64,000 nt of DNA from Monocercomonoides exilis (lineage: Eukaryota; Preaxostyla; Oxymonadida; Polymastigidae), in contig LSRY02000063.1 of the NCBI GenBank assembly GCA_001643675.2, forward strand, positions 1 through 64,000. Direction: 5' to 3'. The translations under genes were made by a program, and so were the position numbers. The first letter of the stretch is position 1; each line of letters starts with the position of its first letter. The notes beneath the pieces are model-generated. The model was not told where the DNA came from. It worked only from the letters and a program-made list of their open reading frames with translations, and did not search any database. Shown here piece by piece: positions 12,690-22,129 of the stretch.

Positions 12690-13999
12690 GGCTGGTAAAT
12701 GTCCTTTCGAATTTTACAAAAAAATGAAATTTCTCAATGAGTAATGAATCAAAATATTAAAACAAACTGCAAAAATATCTGCTGCAACTAGTTAAAAAGT
12801 GTTGTGTATGTGTTGAAATTCATTGGGGACTTTTTGTTGATTGGCAGCTTTTAACATTAAAAGTACCAACAAGTGAAAAAAGTCCCATTAAAAAGTTCAC
12901 TCAAATGATGCGCATGTGATAAAATGAAAAATAGCAAGTCTTCATTCGAAACAACAATAGCAAAGCTATTTTTTTGTGTTTTGTCAAACACTTAAATCGC
13001 TTCCATTTGAACAATCATTATCAAACTGTGAGTCACCAAAGGAAAACACATTCAACATTGAGATTATTGACACCGAAGAAACATCAAACAGAACCAAATA
13101 ATGATTCACTTTGAAGAGTGATGAAAAGGAACTGTTATCTGTGCTTTTGAAACAATTGGAAATGAAAATAGATCGTCTTTATTCATGTCTTTCAATTTCT
13201 TTTTTCAAACAAATAACACATCACCCACTTCATAATTGATGAATTAATTTTTCAGTGCATATTTTATATTCTTTTCCACTTTGCTATTTTGACATAAAAA
13301 CATTTAAAATCAAAATTTGTATGCTGAAAAAAAAATGAAAAAAATACTGGAAAAAAACTCAAAAAACGTTCTGAAAAAATTTACTAAAAATCAGGGGAAA
13401 GGGGCTGGTTTGGAGCTTAAAGTTGTTGGATGGAATGAATCGATTCAAAGGCTGAAGTCAAGCAGGAAGAATCAACAAAGGATAATATCCCATCAATAAA
13501 AGGTGATTATGAACATTGAACAAATATCTCATTTGAACATCAAATTCTTCTTGTGTGCTTGAAGGAACTTGCTGAAAAATACATAAAACTGAACAACACA
13601 AAGTTATTAGAAAAATATGAATTACAAACTTCAAATGAATAAAAAAGGATATTTCAATCAAAAACAAAAACAAAATCAAAAACAAAAACAAAAACAAAAA
13701 CAAAACAAAAATCAATAAAAAACGTGTCAGATGTGAAATGAAATCCTCATTTTTGAATGAAATGAATCAACTCCATCGAACAGAAATAAAAAAACAATCC
13801 TGAAAATGAATACAAAAATGAAATCACAACAAACACTCCTCGAACAACGAAAAATTTGGAAGAACAATAGCAAACTCACAAATCCATTCTCTATGAAACC
13901 AAACACTATAAATCTCAACAAATCACAAAACATCAACATGTCAGCCTTCAAATAGTTATTTTCTCAAACAAAACGTTCAACTTCATTTCTCCATCTCCT
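12690..13999. other. 3' flank of right copy, no gene seen
   Basis: Mirror of 10407-11719. It holds the (caaaaa)n microsatellite at about 13668-13715 and A/T-rich non-coding DNA downstream of the TGA at 14000. One AT-rich 60-codon frame near 13317-13499 is compositionally non-coding. Confidence 0.6.
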
Positions 14000-16900
14000 T
14001 CACAAATCCTTTTTTTCTGTTTGTTTCTCTTCCAATGTCTCGTCTCCACTTTCAACATCGCTCCTCACAACAATCCTCCTGTTCCGGTCGTAGATGCCAT
14101 CCGACATCGTCATGATCAACTTTCCTGCTGGAAAGTGGCTGACACACTCCCGCCTCACACTCTCCAGCTCGGCCCTGTCTTTCGCCTCCTGCCAAAGGCA
14201 CGCTTTCATCACTTCGCAAAAACTGCTCTCGCCCACAGCTGACAAGCACGGTCTCTCCCCATTCGCAATCTTCTGCTCTGCCACCTCCGCCTCATACTCC
14301 CCAAACGGGATCTGAAGCGTCAGGCACTCCCACAGCATCATCCCAATCGAAAACACAACTGATTCCTTTGTTGCCCCCATCTTCTTGTTGATCAGCAGCT
14401 CTGGTGCCTTCCACCTCAGACACTCTTTTTTGAAATCATTTTCATCCTCAAATGCTGATGAAGGAAGGGAATCATCCTCCTCATCATCACCACTTGTTGA
14501 CGTTACAACAGTTGTTGAAGAGATGGATGAGGAATCTGAATCATCTGATGAAAGGAGATCAGAATGCATAACAATGCAGATCACCATGTGCTCAGAGAAA
14601 AGAATAACGTGTGGGCTGAGATTGGCAAGAGAAGATAATCCATTTTCCATTTCATCAAAGGAGTGGAGTGCGAGATTGGCCACCCAGAACAGGATCTGTG
14701 CAGCTGTCTGCTCCCTCTCATTCAACGAGCCAATTGCCATCTCTTTCTTCTCGTTCTTTCCATGAAGCAGCATGAATAAAGAATCCCTTAAATCAACAAT
14801 CAATTTTTCATGAGGAGATGAGCATGCGATTGCATCCACCAGATTTGACATCGATGAGGTTGTCGGGCACAGATCTTCCCTTCGAACAAAAGAGGATTCT
14901 GTGTCTGAAGTGTCTGTGGATGAAGTGGATGAAATGGAAGGAGAAGGCGTTCTCTTTCTTGTCTCTTCTTCTTCTTCTTTTTCATCATCTTCAACCTTCT
15001 CGAGCATCCACTCTGGAATCCTGTCTGAATCTCTTCCAAGGATATATTCAGTTGATCCACTCTCACTCAATAAATGCTCCGATGACTCTGAATGTCCCAA
15101 GCTTTTTTCATATACTCTCTTCTTTATCCTCTCCTCATTCTTCTTCTCAGCTTCTCTTTCTGCCCTCCTCCATTGTGCCTCTGGAGACATCTCCATCGTC
15201 ACCATCTCAATCAGCTTTGGATCTTTTCTGATATTATCATTCACAATCTCTCTCAAATCTTTATTCTCATTCTTTGCTTTCCTCCATCGAACAGCCAAAA
15301 CAACAGATACAATCAGAACTATCATCAGAATAACAACAAGCACAATCACAATCAACAACCAATAGGATTTTCCTTCTTTTCCTCCTTCAACAATCTTTTC
15401 ATCATCTTTTTGTTTTGCTTCACTTGCATTCTTCAGAATAAATGACTGAGTTGATGACGGAGATTCTGCATTCCCAAACAAAATGCACGCACTCACTTCT
15501 ATTTCATCTCCACAATTGCTGATGAGATCTTTTCCCACACTCCCTTCAACTTCTCTTTCTGACAAGAACCCATTTGAGTCAAAATTATGCTTTTCAATCT
15601 CTTTCTCTTCTCCTTTTCTCTTCACAACTGAGAATGACAGATTGCATGGAACAAGAAGCATTCCTTTGATTGTCAGCTTCATTCTGTCTGTCTCTTCTTT
15701 TGCTTCCACACTCTCCAACACAGGAATAAAGAATGATGAATCTCTCTCAGAAACAATCCCTTCAAAACTGCACCATTCATTCAACATCCAAAGTGATGTG
15801 TTTGGTAAAACTCCATCTCCTCCTTTCAAACTCACCACATTCAATGTTCCTGAATCTGAACAGATGATATTTCTTCTCATTGATGGATATCCTTCAATCG
15901 ATGGATTATTGCTTGAGAAATTCCCTGCTTCAATCAAAACGCTTCCTCCACTCATTGTTATTCCCCCATCAGGTGAATTCATGATTGTTGAATCTTTCAT
16001 CAAAACAGAACTCTTCACAACACCAACAAGAGATCCTTTCCATCTGCACATCTCATCATCTCTTTCTCTCATCTCATTCACTTCCTTTCCTTCTTCCTCA
16101 CCTTCTTCTTCTCCATCAAACAAGCATGATCCAATCAGCACATCCACACACTCACAAATCTCCACCATTCTCCCTCTTTCATTTGTGCCCTGGCATTGAG
16201 CAAATGAACAGTTCAGCACACTCATTCTCTTTTCGGCTCCTTCCATCTTCATCAAACTCTCATTCCCACAAACTGAGTTATTCTCAAAATTCACTTCCTT
16301 CATCTCCATATCAACCTTCCCTCCAACACAAATCAAACCACATTCACTCATCACATCCCAAACTCCAATCTCACTCATCGAAACCTTTCCCTCTTTGGTG
16401 AACTTGAGAAGTGGTGCTGTGGTGTGAATCCCATCAAATGTTGTTTCTGTCATCTTCAGCTCTCCATGCTCAACACTCACAATCCTGCTCTTCATCACCA
16501 GATCCATCGTTGCTGAGCTGAACCTGCACTCCGAAATCTCCAATCTCCCATCCTTCTCTTTCACAATGCTTTCCCCATCCCACCCAAACATCTCCCCAAA
16601 CACAAATCCACATCTCTCCACAACACACTCATCAACAAACACAATCACACTTCCTCCATTCATTTCATCTTCTTCAATCATTGTGTTCAAATGAATGGTT
16701 GCCTGCACTCTCTTCAATGATTTCACATTCAAATCTCCAATCTCACACACTCCCCCAATCAGACATTCTCCATCAATCAGAATCATGTTCGCAACACTCT
16801 TTTCAATGTGCCGAACTCCACAGTTAATGCTTTGGCATGGCTTATCCTGTGCCCCACACTGTCTGCTGTCATTTCCATTCACGCTCAAAAACACCTGCAC

Positions 16901-19900
16901 CGAATAACAGAATGTGATCAATGGAATCAGATCAACATCAACCTTGTCAACGTCATCCCTCCCACAAATCGAGTTGTTCGACTTCAAAGCATCCTGGCTG
17001 AAGTCCAGAACAAACAGCGTTTCATTCACCTGCCCTGCAATCGAATAGCACTTGATGAACACATCCTTCCCCACAAATGCCTCATTCATCACAAATCGGA
17101 TGTTTTCCAGTCTCACCCCAAGGGCTGCCATTTCCTTTACAACAGATTCAGCATTCGGATCAACTGCATCAATCATCATCCCTCCTCCTCTCCCATCCAC
17201 TGTCGAGCATTCACACATCACAAACGAGCATCCTCTCACTTTCAATTCTGATTCCCCACTCTTCAGACACACTTTCACCCCTCCCCCTTCCTCGCTCCTC
17301 TCACTCACACACTTCGTCAGCACACACCTTTCCATCACACACTCCACACCAACCCCGAACGAATCCACACTCACAACACATGCTCCATTCTCTCCACATG
17401 AAATGTTTGCGAATGTCGACTCATTCACTCTCACAACTGTGTTCGTGCTTCCCACTTCTCTTTTCGTGAATTGGAAATTGTGTGATCTCTCAGTCAGCGT
17501 GATCAGGCTTCCCCCTGATATTGTTGTGTTCAATATCGACACATTCACCACTGAAATCACTTCCACTTCTGCTCCAAACTCCACAAACCCTTTCGCCACA
17601 CTCAACTCAGAAAGCGTCAAATCCACAATTGCAACACTTCCTCCATCCACTCTCGCAACACAATACTTCATCTCTCTCCTTTCCTCAGAACAATCAATCG
17701 AACAGCTCACAACTGAAAGCATTGCAGAGGAAGACGATGATTGAATGAATGATGAATGCCTCCCCAATTCATTTGACAAAGAAAATGATATGTTCTTGAA
17801 TGAAAGATGAACATTCGAAACAACCATCGATTCACCTTCTCCATTTCCATCCATTTCTCTCACTTTCAAAACTGTCCCTTTCTTTTCTCCTTCGATCGTC
17901 ACAATGGGAGTTTCTGTCAATGAAGGAGCTGATGGAAATGATATTCCTTTGTTGAGTGCTCCTGTTCCAACAATGTTGATGTGTGATTCCCCTTCTCCAA
18001 GTGGTTCATATCTCAGTGATATCAAGTGCTCAATCGATGAACATGGTGCTTCTGAATATCCACACCCACTGAAGTCTCTTCCTCCCTCCTTCGAAACAAA
18101 CCCATTCCCACTCCAGTTGCTCCACAAATACACAACCAATGGAATTACATATTCCTCATTTGTGCTCACTCTCTCCCATCCACACAGCTCATCAAACGAT
18201 CTCAACTCCTCTGAACTCATCTCCCATTTGAAATGATCCTTGTTCACAACCTCACTCAGATTCCATCCTGAAACAAACACATTCTTCCCTTTCCAGGCAT
18301 TGCATCCCTCAAATATCATTCCTTCAAGCACAAATGATCCCATTTGATGGGGAAGTTCAGCAAACATCCCTCCTCCCAATCCTCTTCCTCCCTCTTCGCT
18401 ATCCTCTGATGGCACTTCACATTCAGATAAATTCACATTATTCATTTCCAAGCTCCCTCCATTCCCCACCGATATCATCATCCCTCCTCCTTTCATCTCA
18501 CTTCCACCTGAACATCTTGATGATAAATTGCTTTCTTCAATACAAACACTTCCCCCTTCTTCATTCATCCCCACATTCAAACATCCTCCTCCTCCATTTC
18601 CACCTGCAACTTCCACCTCCACTCCACTCACTCTGCTCTTCAAAATCTCCAATTTCACTCCATCACTCATTGATATTGGTGATTTCCCATTCATCGTCAC
18701 TGACCCTTCCATCACAAATCCATTCATAATTAATTCTCCTCCCTCAATCCTTATCACATTATATCCTATCTTTCCATCAGTCAATGCCCCACTTTCAAAT
18801 GAGACTGAACAGTTCGTCACACTGAGTGTTGATGTAGAATGAATGAATGCTTTTCTCCTTGGATCCAACTGACCTTTCACAACAAATGAAAGTCTGCTCA
18901 TTGTCAGTGAACTCGAACATCCAACAAGCCATTCTTGTGTGGCTGATCCTCCATCACTCACATTCACCTGTATTTTCTCCTCCTCTTCCAAAGATTCTAT
19001 TCTGCCTGAAATTATAACACCAAATGATGGTCCTGTTATTTCCTTCGTTATTGACGAAGATGAGATAATCTCTATTTCTTTTGAACTTTCACTCAATCTT
19101 GAGTTCGCACAATAATCAACTGTCAAACACCCAAACCCTTCAAATCCACAATGATCGTGATCCTTCCCATTCCCTCCACTCCCATCAACAATCATAGTTG
19201 TCCCCATTGTGCACAAATACACAAACAGTGGAATCACTTCACTTTCATCTCCATTTTCACTCCCACTCAACCTAAACACATCTGATGGAATTTCACTTGT
19301 ATCAAAAAAGGCAAATGAAGTTGCATTTATTTTTGATTCTAACAGCACACCATCCCCACAATGAACACACACATCCTTCCCGTATGAGGCCATATTCTCC
19401 TTCACTTTCGAAAACTCAACATTCCCTCCAATTGTCAATCCACATTCCCCATTCTCCATCCCCACAAATAATCCTCCTCCTCTCCCTCCGTTTCCTCCAT
19501 TACTCCCTGCCTTGCATCCATCAATCACACTTGTTCCACTCGCTACCACATTCCCACTTCCCTGCAATCCAACATACATTCCTCCTCCATTTCCCTCCTC
19601 ACACTCACAATCCTCAATTGTTATGTTGCTCACCACAAATGTCTCTTCTGACTTCACACTCTTTGCCACCACAACTCCATCTCCAATCTTCAACTTCACA
19701 TTCCGAAGTGTCACATTTGACAAAACACTTTCTTCTGATGAATGTTCTGGCTCAGAAAACAATGGTTTTGAGATATTCATATCTTTGATCTCCACACCAA
19801 CCATCGACAGCTGCGATAGTGGAACCACAAACACTGATGATGATATCACATATTCTCCTGTATTACTCGTGGTGATCACAACATCCTCCAATGAGAGTGA

Positions 19901-22129
19901 CCCGCTTCCTTCAGACACAACAGCCACACTCGGCGAAGAAGGATTTGTTGTTGAGTTACAATCAATCTTCAAGTGCATCAAACGAAGACGGCCACTTGTC
20001 ACACTGAACAGAGAAATCGAAGTTGATGAAAGTGCTCCTGTTCCAATCGAACTCCTCTCTTTGCCTGTCCCAACAACAGAAATCTTCTTTGTCCCAATCT
20101 CAATTGTTGTTGTTTCGCTTTTGTGATCTCCTTCCATTGGGATGACAATCAATCTTGTCTGTGTCCTGCTTTGATGAACGGCAACGCCAATGGTTCTGCA
20201 TGCACTTGACTCATCCAATCCACACAGATCATCTTCGCCACCACCACTCGCAGCCACAAACCGATTGAGAATCCCTCTCTTCATCCAATCCTTTTTTTCT
20301 GTGTGCTTGTGGTTCCAATTAGTGCCATCATAGTGTTCATAAAATAATCTTTTATCATCAATGCTTGTGGAATAGCACTCGTAAAATGGATTTCCAGAAT
20401 CCAAAAAGTGTTTGTAATAATCTGTATATTCAACGTCATGTCCAAATGGTGGATCAGCCAAGCATTTGCATTCATGGAAGAACAAGAAATAACAATAAAC
20501 TCCATCATCAGGTGGTGTTGGCCTGTTCGGAAATAGTCTCATTCCGCCTCCAATTGAATTTGCTGAACATGAAATAAACTGAATGTTCCTCATTTTGAAT
20601 GCAGCAGGAACATTATAGCAATATAGCCCTCCACCCCATGTATCAGTTATTGAACATGTTGCGAAACAGCAGTCAAACATACATGAGCTCCCTCCTTCTC
20701 CATCTTCTCCCCCAATGCACCCTGATCCAGATACACCAAAATTATCCAATCTCAACCCTCCCCCATCGAAGCGAGCTTTGCATATTTGGAATTTGCACCC
20801 ACAGATAAGGGTACATGAACTTATTTGGTAAGTATATACCCCTCCCCCACCATAGTTTTGTGCTGTGCACGAATTGAACACACTGCTCACCAGCTCGATC
20901 GATTTGATTGAATGGCACATGATAGCTCCTCCATGGAAGTGTGCGGTGCAATCATTGAATGCACAATTCGAAACTGAAAGTTCTCCAGAATTGAGATTAT
21001 ACATGCAGATTGCCCCGCCACTAGATTCTCCATCAGTATACGAATCACTTTCTCCAGTTGTATTCGATCCACTCCATTCACACCAAGTGAATATATTTCC
21101 TCCATCAGTTGTTTCGTTCTGTCTCCCTGGATGCTGTTTAGCATCTTTCGACCCGATGAATTCAACGTTCATTGTCCGACAACAGCAAGTAAACGAGGTG
21201 TTTGAGGCAGTCAGAGAGGCAAAGGGGTTGTTGAGAGAGGGGACAATCCCTCCATCATACACATCACAGACTGATGAAAAGGAGCAACTGTTCATCAAAC
21301 ATGTGGTTTGTGAAAATGCAGTTGTTGGAGATGGACATGCATCAGGTGCTGTTGAAATGTTGAAAAAAGTGAGTTGTGAGAGAGATACAAGAGGAATAGA
21401 GGGTGAAGAGATGAATGGGGCCGAAGACACACAAAAAGAGGAGAAATGAGAGGAACAAACTGAAACATGACATTTTTCTGAATGAACCCCTTCAAATGGT
21501 TTTGAAGAGAAGAGAGATGGGCATTTCTGAAAATGTGAATTCAAAGGGAATCGGAGAGATATGTTGGTGAGCAGCCCACAACTTCCACTCAAACAAAATG
21601 GTGGCATTTCTCCTCCAATCTCTATCTTGCATCTGCTCACTTCGACGAAACATCCTTTCACTGCATTCAATACACTTTGACCTTCATTTGGCACCAGTCC
21701 CAGGGAGTGGAGTTTTATTGAAGAATTGGCAAACATCAAACACCCTTCAATCCAACTTTCTCCCTCAAATCTTTGTTGTTTCCTCATTTTTCGTTCATCA
21801 GACACGTTTGTTCCTCGAGCCATTTCATTTGGGCTGGCTTCTCCGAATTTGAGTTTTTCGTCCTTCTCTTCTTTTGAATCTCCATCCTTCCTTTTTTCAT
21901 ATTTCTTCGTTATTTTCGTTCCACCTTCTCTTCCATCGTTGTTTGTTTCCAATCCAATTTTATTGGCAAAAACGTCCTCTTGAAAGATGTCCGACAAATT
22001 TCTCTCGAGATAATCATCAATTCTTTCTTTCTTGTATTCCCCCATCTGACATATTTCTTCATTTGCAGCACCATTGCACATGCACCGAAAATATATTATG
22101 CAGACAAAACAGCATATTCCCGACAGCAT
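14000..22129 (-). CDS. Giant beta-helix transmembrane receptor-like pseudokinase
   Basis: A single uninterrupted frame of 2709 codons starts at the ATG at 22129, with an in-frame GTG four codons upstream. A hydrophobic signal peptide (residues 1-22) leads into a Ser/Gly/Cys-rich ectodomain with repeated beta-helix rungs of the form C-F-x-x-C-x-A...GGG-x-Y. Four module starts carry a CG...PC-x-SI signature near residues 635, 993, 1356 and 1758. One membrane span (about 2255-2281, YWLLIVIVLVVILMIVLIVS) is followed by a charged coiled stretch, a Glu/Ser/Thr-rich linker and a kinase-like C-lobe (about 2430-2709). In the C-lobe, the catalytic-loop equivalent reads ANLSPHVIL instead of D-L-K-P-x-N, no DFG is seen, and a Ser/Asp-rich insert replaces the activation loop. 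RWKAPELL and WECLTLQIPFGEYEAE fit subdomains VIII-IX. Inference: a plasma-membrane adhesin or receptor with an inactive kinase. The ligand is unknown. Confidence 0.9.
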   Translation of the reverse strand: MLSGICCFVCIIYFRCMCNGAANEEICQMGEYKKERIDDYLERNLSDIFQEDVFANKIGLETNNDGREGGTKITKKYEKRKDGDSKEEKDEKLKFGEASPNEMARGTNVSDERKMRKQQRFEGESWIEGCLMFANSSIKLHSLGLVPNEGQSVLNAVKGCFVEVSRCKIEIGGEMPPFCLSGSCGLLTNISLRFPLNSHFQKCPSLFSSKPFEGVHSEKCHVSVCSSHFSSFCVSSAPFISSPSIPLVSLSQLTFFNISTAPDACPSPTTAFSQTTCLMNSCSFSSVCDVYDGGIVPSLNNPFASLTASNTSFTCCCRTMNVEFIGSKDAKQHPGRQNETTDGGNIFTWCEWSGSNTTGESDSYTDGESSGGAICMYNLNSGELSVSNCAFNDCTAHFHGGAIMCHSIKSIELVSSVFNSCTAQNYGGGGVYTYQISSCTLICGCKFQICKARFDGGGLRLDNFGVSGSGCIGGEDGEGGSSCMFDCCFATCSITDTWGGGLYCYNVPAAFKMRNIQFISCSANSIGGGMRLFPNRPTPPDDGVYCYFLFFHECKCLADPPFGHDVEYTDYYKHFLDSGNPFYECYSTSIDDKRLFYEHYDGTNWNHKHTEKKDWMKRGILNRFVAASGGGEDDLCGLDESSACRTIGVAVHQSRTQTRLIVIPMEGDHKSETTTIEIGTKKISVVGTGKERSSIGTGALSSTSISLFSVTSGRLRLMHLKIDCNSTTNPSSPSVAVVSEGSGSLSLEDVVITTSNTGEYVISSSVFVVPLSQLSMVGVEIKDMNISKPLFSEPEHSSEESVLSNVTLRNVKLKIGDGVVVAKSVKSEETFVVSNITIEDCECEEGNGGGMYVGLQGSGNVVASGTSVIDGCKAGSNGGNGGRGGGLFVGMENGECGLTIGGNVEFSKVKENMASYGKDVCVHCGDGVLLESKINATSFAFFDTSEIPSDVFRLSGSENGDESEVIPLFVYLCTMGTTMIVDGSGGNGKDHDHCGFEGFGCLTVDYCANSRLSESSKEIEIISSSSITKEITGPSFGVIISGRIESLEEEEKIQVNVSDGGSATQEWLVGCSSSLTMSRLSFVVKGQLDPRRKAFIHSTSTLSVTNCSVSFESGALTDGKIGYNVIRIEGGELIMNGFVMEGSVTMNGKSPISMSDGVKLEILKSRVSGVEVEVAGGNGGGGCLNVGMNEEGGSVCIEESNLSSRCSGGSEMKGGGMMISVGNGGSLEMNNVNLSECEVPSEDSEEGGRGLGGGMFAELPHQMGSFVLEGMIFEGCNAWKGKNVFVSGWNLSEVVNKDHFKWEMSSEELRSFDELCGWERVSTNEEYVIPLVVYLWSNWSGNGFVSKEGGRDFSGCGYSEAPCSSIEHLISLRYEPLGEGESHINIVGTGALNKGISFPSAPSLTETPIVTIEGEKKGTVLKVREMDGNGEGESMVVSNVHLSFKNISFSLSNELGRHSSFIQSSSSSAMLSVVSCSIDCSEERREMKYCVARVDGGSVAIVDLTLSELSVAKGFVEFGAEVEVISVVNVSILNTTISGGSLITLTERSHNFQFTKREVGSTNTVVRVNESTFANISCGENGACVVSVDSFGVGVECVMERCVLTKCVSERSEEGGGVKVCLKSGESELKVRGCSFVMCECSTVDGRGGGMMIDAVDPNAESVVKEMAALGVRLENIRFVMNEAFVGKDVFIKCYSIAGQVNETLFVLDFSQDALKSNNSICGRDDVDKVDVDLIPLITFCYSVQVFLSVNGNDSRQCGAQDKPCQSINCGVRHIEKSVANMILIDGECLIGGVCEIGDLNVKSLKRVQATIHLNTMIEEDEMNGGSVIVFVDECVVERCGFVFGEMFGWDGESIVKEKDGRLEISECRFSSATMDLVMKSRIVSVEHGELKMTETTFDGIHTTAPLLKFTKEGKVSMSEIGVWDVMSECGLICVGGKVDMEMKEVNFENNSVCGNESLMKMEGAEKRMSVLNCSFAQCQGTNERGRMVEICECVDVLIGSCLFDGEEEGEEEGKEVNEMRERDDEMCRWKGSLVGVVKSSVLMKDSTIMNSPDGGITMSGGSVLIEAGNFSSNNPSIEGYPSMRRNIICSDSGTLNVVSLKGGDGVLPNTSLWMLNEWCSFEGIVSERDSSFFIPVLESVEAKEETDRMKLTIKGMLLVPCNLSFSVVKRKGEEKEIEKHNFDSNGFLSEREVEGSVGKDLISNCGDEIEVSACILFGNAESPSSTQSFILKNASEAKQKDDEKIVEGGKEGKSYWLLIVIVLVVILMIVLIVSVVLAVRWRKAKNENKDLREIVNDNIRKDPKLIEMVTMEMSPEAQWRRAEREAEKKNEERIKKRVYEKSLGHSESSEHLLSESGSTEYILGRDSDRIPEWMLEKVEDDEKEEEEETRKRTPSPSISSTSSTDTSDTESSFVRREDLCPTTSSMSNLVDAIACSSPHEKLIVDLRDSLFMLLHGKNEKKEMAIGSLNEREQTAAQILFWVANLALHSFDEMENGLSSLANLSPHVILFSEHMVICIVMHSDLLSSDDSDSSSISSTTVVTSTSGDDEEDDSLPSSAFEDENDFKKECLRWKAPELLINKKMGATKESVVFSIGMMLWECLTLQIPFGEYEAEVAEQKIANGERPCLSAVGESSFCEVMKACLWQEAKDRAELESVRRECVSHFPAGKLIMTMSDGIYDRNRRIVVRSDVESGDETLEEKQTEKKDL

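Noticed and set aside
14385-20126. Many plus-strand frames of 100-240 codons opposite the giant surface-protein gene, mirrored on the minus strand of the left arm.
   Set aside because: They are shadows of the real gene: Ser/His/Pro-rich, without start context or recognisable domains, while the opposite frame is open for 2709 codons.
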